Assembly: GCA_963713445.1 (NCBI GenBank)
Contig: CAVQMB010000006.1
Location: 15,168-79,167, forward strand
DNA length: 64,000 nucleotides
From: CAVQMB01 sp963713445
GTDB lineage: Bacteria; Pseudomonadota; Gammaproteobacteria; Competibacterales; Competibacteraceae
Reading direction: 5' to 3'
Shown here: positions 54,959 to 64,000 of the stretch, one piece after another
Position numbering within the stretch: position 1 is the first letter of the stretch
How the letters are laid out: the number at the start of each line of letters is the position of its first letter
Position numbers and translations under genes: made by a program
Notes under the pieces: model-generated
Databases searched by the model: none
Told to the model about the DNA's origin: nothing
Seen by the model: the letters and a program-made list of their open reading frames with translations, nothing else

Positions 54959-56008
54959 TTATCCCTGATCCTTATGCCTGCCACTGAGGATGTGATGCAA
55001 CCCACCCATCTTCACCAGCGGATCGTCACTATTCACAACAATCTCCGAATGCGCCAATACAAAGCCCTTACCGGTAATCGTATTCTCCACCACATCATGC
55101 CCCTCGACATGATGGATATCGACAAACTTGCCGATAAATCCGGTCTCCCTTAGCGAAACCGTCTCCAACCGGTCACCGGGCCGAATACTCCCCTCATAAC
55201 GCATCAGGGCCAGTCGCGCGGATGTCCCTGTGCCGGTGGTGCTACGGCAAATTACGCCGGGGTGGACATAGGTGGCGGAGCGAGAGCGGTAGAAATCGTC
55301 GGCCACCTGTTCCACCGGCCCCATGAAGTGCAGAAACGGCAGTGGCCCGACATCACCCAGGGTATAGTGGGAAAAGCCTCTTTCGGCCTCTATGGCATTG
55401 ACAATCTTGTAGGCGCAGGCGGCGAGCTGTGATTCCTCGTCCCGTGTCAGGTGGAACCCCAACTCAAGTGCATCCACCATGGCATAGAAACCGCCGCTGT
55501 AAGCCACGCTGTAACTGACGTTGCCCACGGATGGTACATGGATGTTGGCCTTATACGTGTCCACATAGCTGGGCAGCCCCCCGCAGGTAATCACTTCCAC
55601 CACACCGTTGTGCACCTCGGCGTCGATATAAACCAACCCCGCCGGTGACTCCATCTTGAAGCTCTGCTTACCCTCCTTTTTCGGCACCAGGCCACTCTCG
55701 AGCACTGCGGTGGCGGTACAGATGGTGTTGGACCCGGAATAGATCGGATACCCCATCACTTCCATGATGATATAGCCCACCTCCGCTGCCGGATCGGCGG
55801 CGGGCACAATCAGGTCCACCGACATTTCCGGGATGCCGTAAGGCTCCTTCAGCAACAAGGTGCGCAGGCCGTCGGCATCGTCCCGCAGGTACTCCATCTG
55901 CTGACGCACGGTATTGCCGGGTAGCGGATCGATGCCGCCCAGCACGATTCGGCTGACATCCCCACCGGCGTGGGTATCCATCAATTTCAGGGTCAGGGAT
56001 TTGCTCAT
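54959..56008 (-). CDS. Proline racemase-fold protein with Ser/Thr in place of both catalytic Cys
   Basis: A 349-residue protein of the proline racemase/hydroxyproline epimerase family: LMDTHAGGDVSRIVLGG at the start and TGTGTSARLALMRYEGS near 258-275. The first catalytic Cys position reads YSGSNTI (Ser91) and the second reads CRSTTGTG (Thr258). Cys/Cys members epimerise, and Cys/Thr members dehydrate trans-3-hydroxyproline; Ser/Thr is neither. The ATG overlaps the stop of the MDR gene (ATGA). Function is therefore open; an active lyase or epimerase on an unusual substrate is possible. Confidence 0.85.
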   Translation of the reverse strand: MSKSLTLKLMDTHAGGDVSRIVLGGIDPLPGNTVRQQMEYLRDDADGLRTLLLKEPYGIPEMSVDLIVPAADPAAEVGYIIMEVMGYPIYSGSNTICTATAVLESGLVPKKEGKQSFKMESPAGLVYIDAEVHNGVVEVITCGGLPSYVDTYKANIHVPSVGNVSYSVAYSGGFYAMVDALELGFHLTRDEESQLAACAYKIVNAIEAERGFSHYTLGDVGPLPFLHFMGPVEQVADDFYRSRSATYVHPGVICRSTTGTGTSARLALMRYEGSIRPGDRLETVSLRETGFIGKFVDIHHVEGHDVVENTITGKGFVLAHSEIVVNSDDPLVKMGGLHHILSGRHKDQG

Positions 56009-57180
56009 GCCCGGGACTCCAGTGCAAAGGGGGCGCCATGGGCCTGCCACTGGGCGTCCGGCACAATCACGATTTTCCCCAGAAAATTGCTGCCACGATT
56101 GACGAAGTAATTCTCCGCCTCGCGCAGGTGGGACAACTTAAAGGCAGCGTGCAGCACCGGCTTGAGCTGGCCGTTGCGGATCCATGCCACCAGTTGTTCC
56201 GCCTCTTCACGGGTACCGTGGGAAACCCCGAAAATCTGCACCTGATAGAGGTAGATCCGTGTCCACATGATCTCGCTGACATTACCGCCGCTGGCACCGG
56301 CGATGCTGAGCCGGGGGTAGTCGCCGCGGTTTTTCATGTCGAAGATCATGGCGTCGATGAAGCGGTTGGTCATCTCACCGCCGACCAGATCCATAACCGC
56401 ATCGAGCGGCCGACCACCCGTCGCCTGACGGATCCGATCTTCAAAATCGTCCATATAGGATCGATCGAAAACGGCTTCAGCGCCCAGTTTTTTAAGCGCG
56501 TCGGCTTTGTCCGGCTTGCTCAGTGCGTAGGGAATGGCCCCCATGATCCGGCAGAGCTGGATCAACGCCGTACCCACGCCACCGCTGGCGCCGGTGACCA
56601 GGACACGCTCACCGGCCTTCACCCGGGCAGAGGTGAGCATGTGCAGGGCGGTCTGGTAGGAGCACATGCCCATGGCCGCCAACCCCGCATCCGCCAATTC
56701 CGGGTTGTCCACCCGGTGGAACTGATCCGACGGGACGGCCACGTATTCGGCGAAGCCGCCATCGGCGCCATGGCCGTAGTAATCCGGCGCCAGATTGATG
56801 TCCCGGCGTACATCCGGATAAATATTGAAATCCAACAGGCCACGCTCACCGATCCGGTCGGCATCCACGCCCTCACCCACGGCAACCACACGGCCGGCGA
56901 TATCGGCACCCTGAATACGAGGGAAGGTCAACGTAGCCGAACCACCGATCTGAAACGAGGTCACATCACCCTTGTCCTTGGTCGGATACAGCCCCTCACG
57001 CGCCTTGCGATCGGTATTGTTCTTGGCCGTTGCCGTGACCCGCACCAGTACCTCGTCCGGCCCGGGCTTAGGTGTGGGCACGTCCTCACGGTAGACCAGT
57101 TGATCAACACCGCCATGCCCGACCAATTGCATCGCGGCCATCGTGGCAGGAACCGCCTCCGTCTGGGCATCGTCACTCAT
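56005..57180 (-). CDS. MDR-superfamily reductase (quinone oxidoreductase-like)
   Basis: About 391 residues. An N-terminal GroES-like domain (PGPDEVLVRVTATAKNNTDR) and a Rossmann domain with VLVTGASGGVGTALIQL are present. No zinc-binding Cys cluster is seen, so it is of the zinc-free quinone reductase/enoyl reductase type. AGGAGG lies before the ATG at 57180. It sits between the acyl-CoA ligase and the racemase-like gene and overlaps the latter. Confidence 0.87.
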   Translation of the reverse strand: MSDDAQTEAVPATMAAMQLVGHGGVDQLVYREDVPTPKPGPDEVLVRVTATAKNNTDRKAREGLYPTKDKGDVTSFQIGGSATLTFPRIQGADIAGRVVAVGEGVDADRIGERGLLDFNIYPDVRRDINLAPDYYGHGADGGFAEYVAVPSDQFHRVDNPELADAGLAAMGMCSYQTALHMLTSARVKAGERVLVTGASGGVGTALIQLCRIMGAIPYALSKPDKADALKKLGAEAVFDRSYMDDFEDRIRQATGGRPLDAVMDLVGGEMTNRFIDAMIFDMKNRGDYPRLSIAGASGGNVSEIMWTRIYLYQVQIFGVSHGTREEAEQLVAWIRNGQLKPVLHAAFKLSHLREAENYFVNRGSNFLGKIVIVPDAQWQAHGAPFALESRA

Positions 57181-57276
57181 CACCTGCCTCCTCGCTGACA
57201 AGCCTGAAATCATTGGTTGGACCGGCCCGGGAGATTCATGGAAAGCCATCCTGGCCCAGCCATGCTCAAATCATTT

Positions 57277-58902
57277 CTATTCCAGCTCCTGCGCCTGCTG
57301 ACGCAACACAAACTTCTGTACCTTGCCGGTGCCGGTCTTGGGCAACGGCCCGAACACCACCGTTTTAGGCACCTTGAAGTGGGCCATGTTGTCGCGGGCG
57401 AAGTTGATGATGTCTTCCGGGCTCAGGTCATTCCCGGGATTGAGATCGACGAAGGCGCAGGGGGTTTCGCCCCATTTCTCGTCCGCGCGGGCGACCACGG
57501 CCACCTCGGACACGGCGGGATGGCGGTACAGCACATCCTCCACCTCGATAGAGGAGATGTTTTCTCCGCCAGAAATGATGATGTCCTTGGAGCGGTCACG
57601 AATCTCGACGTAGCCGTCAGGATGCCAGACCGCCAGATCGCCGCTGTGGAACCAGTCACCGCGGAAGGCTTCTTCGGACGCCCGGCCGTTCTTTAGGTAG
57701 CCCTTCATCACCACGTTGCCGCGCATCATGATCTCGCCCATGGTTTTGCCATCTTTGGGCACCGGCGCCATGGTCTCGGGGTCGGCCACCATCAGGTCTT
57801 CGAGCATGGGGCTTTTCACCCCTTGCCGCGCCTTCAAGTGGGCACGTTGTTCCAGAGGCTGGCTGTCCCATTCGGATTTCCAGGCACAGGCAACAGCGGG
57901 GCCGTAGGTTTCGGTCAAACCATAAACGTGGGTCACTTCGAAGCCCATCGACTCCATCCCCGCGATCACCGAGGACGGTGGCGCGGCGCCCGCGACCATG
58001 GCATGGACCTTATGTTCGATCCCGGCTTTGAGATCGTCAGGCGCATTATTCAGCATATTGAGCACCACCGGCGCGCCACAAAAATGACTGACTTGTTCCT
58101 CACGAATCAACCCAAAGATCGCCTCGGCCCGCACATGACGCAGACAGACATTGACACCGGCCAGTGCGGCAATCGACCAGGGGAAGCACCAGCCATTGCA
58201 GTGAAACAGCGGCAGCGTCCACAGGTAACGGGTGTGCGGAGGCATGGCCCAGGACAGGGTCCAGTTGACCGCATTCAGGTGCGCGCCGCGGTGATGATAG
58301 ACCACGCCCTTGGGGTTGCCCGTGGTGCCGGAGGTGTAGTTGAGGGTGATGGCATCCCATTCGTCTTCGGGTTCCAGCCAGGCAAAATCCGGATCGCCCC
58401 GGGCGATGAAAGCCTCGTATTCAGCCGTGCCGATCAGCCGTCCTTCCTGAAACACCGGATCGTCGATCCCAATTACCAGGGGTGGATGCTCCACCTGCCG
58501 CAACGCCCGTTCGGCGACATCGGCGAACTCCCGATCCACAAACAGCACCTTGCTCTCGCCATGTTCCAGGATGAAGGCAATCGTTTCCGCGTCCAGACGG
58601 GTGTTGATGGCATTGAGCACCGCGCCGGCCATGGGCACACCGAAGTGGGCCTCATACAACGGCGGCGTATCGGGGCAGAGAAACGACACCGTATCACCCC
58701 GGCCAACCCCCTGCTGGGTCAGCGCTGACGCCAGGCGACGGCAACGCTCATAGACCTCACGCCAGGACCGGCGTATGGGACCATGCACCAACGCCGGATA
58801 GTCCGGAAACACAAAAGCGCTCCGGGCCAGGAAGGTGATAGGGGTCAACGCGGCATGGTTGGCGGGGTTTTGTGGCAACCCCTGGTTATAGATGGTCTGC
58901 AT
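57277..58902 (-). CDS. AMP-forming acyl-CoA synthetase
   Basis: A 541-residue ANL-family ligase: the P-loop-like motif YTSGTTGNPKGVVYHHRG, GLTETYGPAV, the hinge region DRSKDIIISGGENISS and the catalytic Lys in PKTGTGKVQKFVLR. It activates a carboxylic acid as acyl-AMP and then acyl-CoA. The N-terminus (YNQGLPQNPANHAALTPITF) is that of the medium-chain/aryl acid group; the substrate is not known. It is the first gene of a three-gene run, 96 bases before the MDR gene. Confidence 0.9.
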   Translation of the reverse strand: MQTIYNQGLPQNPANHAALTPITFLARSAFVFPDYPALVHGPIRRSWREVYERCRRLASALTQQGVGRGDTVSFLCPDTPPLYEAHFGVPMAGAVLNAINTRLDAETIAFILEHGESKVLFVDREFADVAERALRQVEHPPLVIGIDDPVFQEGRLIGTAEYEAFIARGDPDFAWLEPEDEWDAITLNYTSGTTGNPKGVVYHHRGAHLNAVNWTLSWAMPPHTRYLWTLPLFHCNGWCFPWSIAALAGVNVCLRHVRAEAIFGLIREEQVSHFCGAPVVLNMLNNAPDDLKAGIEHKVHAMVAGAAPPSSVIAGMESMGFEVTHVYGLTETYGPAVACAWKSEWDSQPLEQRAHLKARQGVKSPMLEDLMVADPETMAPVPKDGKTMGEIMMRGNVVMKGYLKNGRASEEAFRGDWFHSGDLAVWHPDGYVEIRDRSKDIIISGGENISSIEVEDVLYRHPAVSEVAVVARADEKWGETPCAFVDLNPGNDLSPEDIINFARDNMAHFKVPKTVVFGPLPKTGTGKVQKFVLRQQAQELE

Positions 58903-59026
58903 GGTCTCGAACCTCGCCTATAAGACTTTGGTCGGTGTGAGCAGAAATAAAAGCCGCTCTGGCGTCGTCTTTTGATTGTGCTCAGGAATAGGCGTCATAT
59001 GGGGCACACGGGTCCGCACACACTCG

Positions 59027-59064
59027 CTCAGGTCTGTCATCGTAGCATCACTTTTGCCCGGAAT
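59027..59064 (+). repeat. Fragment of the MITE-like repeat
   Basis: CTCAGGTCTGTCATCG followed by TAGCATCACTTTTGCCCGGA matches the left ~40 bases of copies 1 and 2, then diverges. It lies between the acyl-CoA ligase start and the end of hsdR. Confidence 0.65.
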
Positions 59065-59119
59065 AGCGCCGCATACGGTGCAGCGTCTTGTTAGCCCCGG
59101 CCCCGGCACCGGCCATGCC

Positions 59120-61514
59120 TCAGTACAGATGCTGCTGAAATCCGACGAAGACCTCCCGGATCTGGCCCGGCGGGCCGAGTTCGTGGACCGCATCGCCCAG
59201 GCTGTGGTACTTCAGCTCGATCAACTGCGGCAGCTTGTCGGTTGCAAGCTCACCCACACCGCGCGCCACATAATGATCGAGCACGAAGCGCAGGAAGTCC
59301 TGTTGCCGGTAGTCGTGGCCCTGGAAGATGGCTTCGCGGTGTGAATCCACCCGCTCAGCGCGGGTCACCGGGGCCTGATTGAAGGCGATGTACGCCAGCA
59401 CGTCATAGAGGTCGCTGTTTTCGGCCTCGATCAGCTTGCCCACCTCGGCCAGTTGTTCCACGCCGTAGCCTTTTTCTTCCAGCCCCTCCAGCAGTTTGCG
59501 GCGGGTATCCGGCCGCCCCCACACAGCGCGCAGCTCATCCTCGTCGGCAAACAGCGCGGGCAGATCGCCGAACAGGCGCTGGATGAACTCGGCGGCGGAG
59601 ATGGGCTTGCCGTCCGGGCTCCAGAAGCTGGTGGCGCTCATGTGCTGGAGGGTGCGCTCCTTGCCGTCGGCCAGCTTCACCTTCACCTTGCGGCGCTTCC
59701 CGCACACGCAGGGTTGTTCGCCGCAAACCTCACAGGGTGCGGGCGGTTCCTTCTCGCACCGGCACGGGCGCTCGCCACACACCGGGCACGGCTCGGGTGG
59801 GTCGATGGCGCAGACGCAGGGCTGCTGGCCGCAGGTAGCACAGGGTTCCGGCGCCAGCGGCTCGCCATCCCACTCCGGATCGTTGAAGTGCTCGTAGGCC
59901 TTCACGAAATCATAAATCGTGAAATAGTCCTTGCCGTCGAACAGGCGGGTGCCGCGGCCGATGATCTGCTTGAACTCGATCATCGAGTTGATCGGCCGCA
60001 TCAGCACGATGTTGCGCACGTTGCGCGCATCGACCCCGGTGGAGAGCTTCTGCGAGGTGGTCAGGATGGTCGGGATGGTCTTCTCGTTGTCCTGGAAGAT
60101 CCGCAGGGCCAGCGCTCGCCGATCGTGCGCCGTCGTTGGCCGTGACCCGGACGCAGTAGTGCGGGTCCGTGCTGGTCTTCATCTGGTTGATCAGGTCGCG
60201 CACCGCCAGCGCATGGTCCTGGGTGGCGCAGAAGACCAGGGTCTTTTCGCTCTGGTCGATCTGCGTCCATGAACACCTTCACCCGGTAGCTTCTCGCGCT
60301 CCTTGATCTCGATGATGCGGTTGAAGTCGTGCTTCCGTGTAGCGCTTGCCCTCCTCGATCTCGCCCTCCACCACGTCGTCGTCGGGGGTGATAGACGTAG
60401 TCATCCAGCGTGGTGGCGATCTGGCGCACCTTGAACGGGGTCAGGAAGCCGTCGTTGATGCCCTCCTTGAGCGAATAGATGTACACCGGCTCGCCGAAGT
60501 AGGCGTAGGTGTCGACGTTGTCCTTGCGCTTGGGCGTGGCGGTCAGGCCAAGCTGCACGGCGGGCGCGAAATACTCCAGGATGCCGCGCCAGTTGCTTTC
60601 GTCGTTGGCGCCGCCGCGGTGGCACTCGTCGATGACGATGAAATCGAAGAAGTCGGGCGGGTAGTCGCCGAAGCTGGGCGCCGGATTGCCGTCCTGGCAT
60701 CGCGGCCGGTCATGAAGGTCTGGAAGATGGTGAAGAAGACGCTGCCGTTCTTCGGCACCCGGCCCTTCTTGCGGATGCGTCGCGGGGCGATGCGGACCAG
60801 CGCGTCCTCGGGGAAGGCGGAGAAGGCGTTGAAGGCCTGGTCGGCGAGGATGTTGCGGTCGGCGAGGAACAGGATGCGCGGCGCGGCCGGCGTCGGCTCG
60901 CCCGACAGGTTCCAGCGGCTGTGGAACAGCTTCCAGGCGATCTGGAAGGCGATGAAGGTCTTGCCGGTGCCGGTGGCGAGGGTCAGCAGGATGCGGTTGC
61001 GGCCGGCGGCGATGGCTTCCAGGGCGCTGGTTGATCGCGATTGTGCTGGTAGTAGCGGGCCTGCAGGTGCCGCCCTTGTCCTCGAACGGGACGGCGGCGA
61101 AGCGGTCGCGCCAGGCATTGTGCCTCGGCGAAGGTCTCGGCCCAGAGCTCGTCCGGGGTCGGGATAGTCGCGCGACGTAGCCTTCCGCCCCGGTCTGCAT
61201 GTCGATGCGGTAGATGCCAAGGCCGTTGGTGGCGAAGGCAAAGCGGAGGCCGAGCTTCGGCATAGCGCTTGGCCTGGCCGACGCCCTTCGGTATCGGGCT
61301 TGTCGCTGCGCTTTGGCCTCGATGACCGCGAGCTTCTGGGTGCGGTGGATCAGGACGTAGTCGGCGATGTCCGGCTTGGCCGCGCTTGCCCGCGCCTTGC
61401 AGGCGGCCGAGGGTGATGAGTCTCGCGGCCGACGCGGCTGCCGTCCACCACGCCCCAGCCCGCGCCTTGCAGGGCGGGGTCGATCAGTTCGGCGCGGGTT
61501 TCGGCTTCGTTCAT
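59120..61514 (-). pseudogene. hsdR: Type I restriction enzyme R subunit, many frameshifts in the 5' half
   Basis: It starts with ATG at 61514 (MNEAETRAELIDPALQGAGW), 14 bases after hsdS. In changing frames it shows the nuclease-type LAVIEAKAQRQ, Walker A LATGTGKTFIAFQ, the DEAD-like IVIDECHRGGANDES and GLTATPKRKDN. From about 60019 to 59120 the frame is intact: QIIGRGTRLFDGKDYFTIYD, a Cys-rich insert (59705-59842) and an EcoEI-type C-terminal domain. HsdR drives ATP-dependent DNA translocation and cleavage. The break density (roughly one per 100-200 bases upstream of 60.05 kb) suggests poor sequence quality or advanced decay. Confidence 0.87.
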
Positions 61515-61528
61515 TATAGGTCCGGGGG

Positions 61529-62726
61529 TTAGGTGAGGTCTCCGGCGAAGGCTTTGGTGAGGAGGGATTGTTTAAGACTCGCCAGTGCATCCAACTTCCG
61601 ACTATAGATCGTCTGCATTGACCGAATGTCCAGTGACAGCGCGCGCAGTCTCGTAACGATGGCGGTCTGCTCCTCTATGTCGGGTAGCCAAACCGGTAGC
61701 TCTTTGATTATTCCCATGTTCAATCCCTCCATGATGGAACCTGTGGCGCGCGCTGTCAGAATTCGCGGGATTCGGGGTGGTAAAGAAAATACGCGTGCAG
61801 AAAATCGGGCAGGCATTTCGTGCGGTCCAGCGTGATGCAACAAAGGTGCTTGCTGTTAATTGCTGTGGGAATGTCGTTTGGGACAACCGCGTATCGCCCG
61901 CACGTTCCCATGATGGTGATCAGGACATCTCCCGGCTTCACTGTATAGCGAACGAGATCGGTGTATTTCTCCTTCGTGATAAAGCGTCGCTTTCCCCAGA
62001 GAAATTCGTTGGCAACCGCATTGTCGATTTCAAGAACTGCAATGCCATCTTCTACGAATTCACTGTGAAGTAGCTGACTCCCGAAAGGGCCGGTCCTAAT
62101 CGCCCCACGATCCCGTGACGCAAGGTGTTCTACGCTCGTGCGTCGCCATCCTTTGGCAATAGGGTCTCCAAACAGCTTGACGCCTACGCCGATGTCGAAC
62201 AACTCCCGGGCGTTCTTCAGGTTCTTCTGGGCGTTGGCGGCGGCAAGGGCCAACCTCTCGAACGCCTCATCCAGAATGGCGACGATGCGCCGTTGTTCGG
62301 CGACCGGGGGGAGCGAGATCGCAATCTCCTCTATCTCTGACTTGCTGATCGACGCGAAAACGGCTCCCTCCCTGCCCGCGATCTCCGGCTGTTTTGAAAG
62401 CAGCATATAAAAAAGGAACGCACGATCTATCTGACCTAACGCTCTAATCGCCGCCAGGCCACGCCCAATGCAGCATCTCGCCGTGGCAAAATTGACCGAC
62501 CGAGCGGGTGCCCTTACGGACATCAAGACGTCGCCAGCCTGAGCCTCCTTGGTAATTTGCCGAGTCCAATCCGTGCTGGTCCGACATATTTCTCCTGAAA
62601 GTCCTTCTTTCCTTGGTAGAATGGAAGGCCAACACCGTCCTCGTTGTAGAACTCTCCCTCGGGCGATTGTCCCGCTATCACCTCGCAAATTGCCCCGAGA
62701 GGTGCGACCCTCCAGCTGTCCTTCAC
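61529..62726 (-). pseudogene. hsdS: Type I restriction-modification specificity subunit, frameshifted
   Basis: It starts with a GTG at 62726 that overlaps the hsdM stop (KDSWRVAPLGAICEVIAGQS). The frame changes near 62585 and again near 61770. Visible parts include TKEAQAGDVLMSVRAP, the conserved helix LPPVAEQRRIVAILDEAFER, the second recognition domain SQLLHSEFVEDGIAVLEIDN, and the terminal DIEEQTAIVTRLRAL with LKQSLLTKAFAGDLT. Two target-recognition domains separated by helical spacers would define a bipartite DNA target. Confidence 0.87.
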
Positions 62727-64000
62727 AGCATCCCCCGGATGCGTTCCAGAATCTCCGCACTCTCGGCATCCAGCGCCGCGATCTCGTCGATGATCGCCTG
62801 CGGGTCGCGCAGCCCAGCTTCCTCCGGCCTTGTTGGGGTTCTTCACCGACAGATCAAACGTCTCTGTGTCGATCTCCGCCACATCCACCGTCCAGGATTT
62901 GTCCGACTCCGCGAATCCGGCCTGCAACCGACAAACTCCGTCAGATCGTCGTCGTTCAGCGCATTGGTCTTGCCCAGGCTGCGGCCCGGATCGAGCTGGT
63001 AGTACCAGATCTTCCGCGTCGGCGCGCCCTTCTCGAAGAACAGCACCACCGTCTTCACCCCGGCGCCCTGGAACGTGCCGCCCGGGCAGTCCAGCACGGT
63101 GTGCAGATTGCAGCCTCCAGCAACTCCTGCCGCAGGGACACGCAGGCGTTGTCGGTGTTCGACAGGAAGGTGTTCTTGATCACCACCGCCGCCCGTCCGC
63201 CCGCCTTCAGGGACTTGATGAAGTGCTGCAGGAACAGGAACGCCGTTTCGCCGGTGCGGATCGGGAAGTTCTGCTGCACCTCCTTGCGCTCCTTGCCGCC
63301 GAAGGGCGGATTGGCCAGGATCACGTCGAACCGGTCCTTCTCCTGAATATCCAGTCACGTTCTCGGCCAGCGTGTTGGTGTGGAGGATGTTCGGCGCGTC
63401 GATGCCGTGCAGGATCATGTTCATGATCGCGATCACATAGGCGAGGCTCTTCTTCTCCTTCCCGTAGAAGGTCCGCTTCTGCAGCGTCGTCAGGTCGTGG
63501 CGCGTGCGTCAGCCCCGTCCCTGCGCGCGCAGATAGTCATAGGCCTCGCACAGGAAGCCCGCCGGACCCGGCCGCGCCGTCATAGATGCGCTCGCCGATG
63601 CTGCGGCTGGACCACCTGGATCATGGCGCGGATCAGCGGGCGCGGCGTGTAGTATTCGCCGCCGTTGCGCCCGGCGTTGCCCATGCCGCTTGATCTTCTC
63701 TTCATAGAGTGCGGACAGTTCGTGCTTCTCGGCCTGCGAGCGGAAGCTGCAGCCTGTCGACCAACTCCAGCACATCGCGCAGGATATAGCCGGTGCGGAA
63801 CTTGTTGCGTGAGCTCGGTGAAAATTTCGCCGATCTTGTATTCGATCGTGTGCGGCCCCGGCGCGCGGGCACGAAAGCCTTGAAGATAGGGGAACAAGCT
63901 GCCGTTGACATAGGCGATCAGGTCGTCGCCGGTCAGCGCCGCATTGTGGTCGAACGTCGCCGTCCGACGTCTTCGGCGCCGCCCAGCGCGACCAGCGGTA
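62723..64000 (-). pseudogene. hsdM: Type I restriction-modification N6-adenine methyltransferase subunit, partial and frameshifted
   Basis: The gene runs off the right edge. Pieces in different frames show GEYYTPRPLIRAMIQVVQP, AGFLCEAYDYLRAQGR, the catalytic motif ILANPPFGG, IRTGETAFLFLQHFIKSLK, and the end DTETFDLSVKNPNKA...AEILERIRGML. The stop at 62723 overlaps the hsdS GTG. It methylates adenine in the HsdS-selected site. At least four frame changes are needed to read it through. Confidence 0.85.

Noticed and set aside
56038..57198. 386-codon plus-strand frame opposite the MDR reductase
   Set aside because: Antisense shadow of a well-conserved enzyme.

Overview
The window looks like chromosomal DNA from a high-GC gammaproteobacterium. 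Supporting signs are an ilvI-ilvH-ilvC-pssA gene order, a wrbA-DUF2069 pair, genuine TatD, RimI and acylphosphatase orthologues, a class I PHA synthase and a fused indolepyruvate:ferredoxin oxidoreductase. I cannot name the genus from sequence alone. No rRNA, tRNA or CRISPR array was seen.

Layout. 1-16 kb: the end of a nitrilase-family amidase coupled to a ureohydrolase, a patatin/beta-barrel protein with a DUF389 membrane protein, a di-iron ferritin-like protein, tatD-phaC, an MFS carrier, a beta-hydroxyacid dehydrogenase, a Nudix protein, an orphan ParA, a frameshifted guaC, a CDF metal exporter and an RRM protein. 16-27 kb: the fused IOR, a DHA2 exporter, MscS, a secreted coiled-coil protein, LysE, a HAD dehalogenase, tpm and another MFS carrier. 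27-33 kb: a likely seven-gene leftward operon ilvI-ilvH-ilvC-pssA-udg-rimI-protease, joining branched-chain amino acid synthesis, phosphatidylserine synthesis and housekeeping. 33-40 kb: a DUF4124 protein, proS, acyP, a small lipoprotein, wrbA, DUF2069, a gamma-glutamyltransferase and hemH.

40-46 kb: a complete urate-to-glyoxylate route. PuuD, UraH, UraD, PuuE, allantoicase and AllA are encoded around a GntR regulator. Two evenly spaced GTATAC sites lie between gntR and the divergent uraH. Next come a RES/Xre-type toxin-antitoxin pair and a CNNM-family membrane protein.

48-64 kb looks accessory. It contains two near-identical ~186 bp repeats with inverted ends in direct orientation on either side of a histone-deacetylase-like gene, plus a fragment of the same repeat at 59 kb. 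Between them lie an MFS carrier, a LemA/M48 protease pair, and a three-gene cluster (acyl-CoA ligase, MDR reductase, proline-racemase-fold protein with both catalytic Cys replaced). A type I restriction-modification operon (hsdM-hsdS-hsdR, leftward) runs off the right edge.

Several genes are broken by single-base shifts (guaC, the HDAC-like gene, the M48 protease, lemA, all three hsd genes). Where I could resolve them, nearly all look like one extra base, and they become very dense after about 60 kb. Sequencing or assembly error is therefore a serious alternative to real gene decay.
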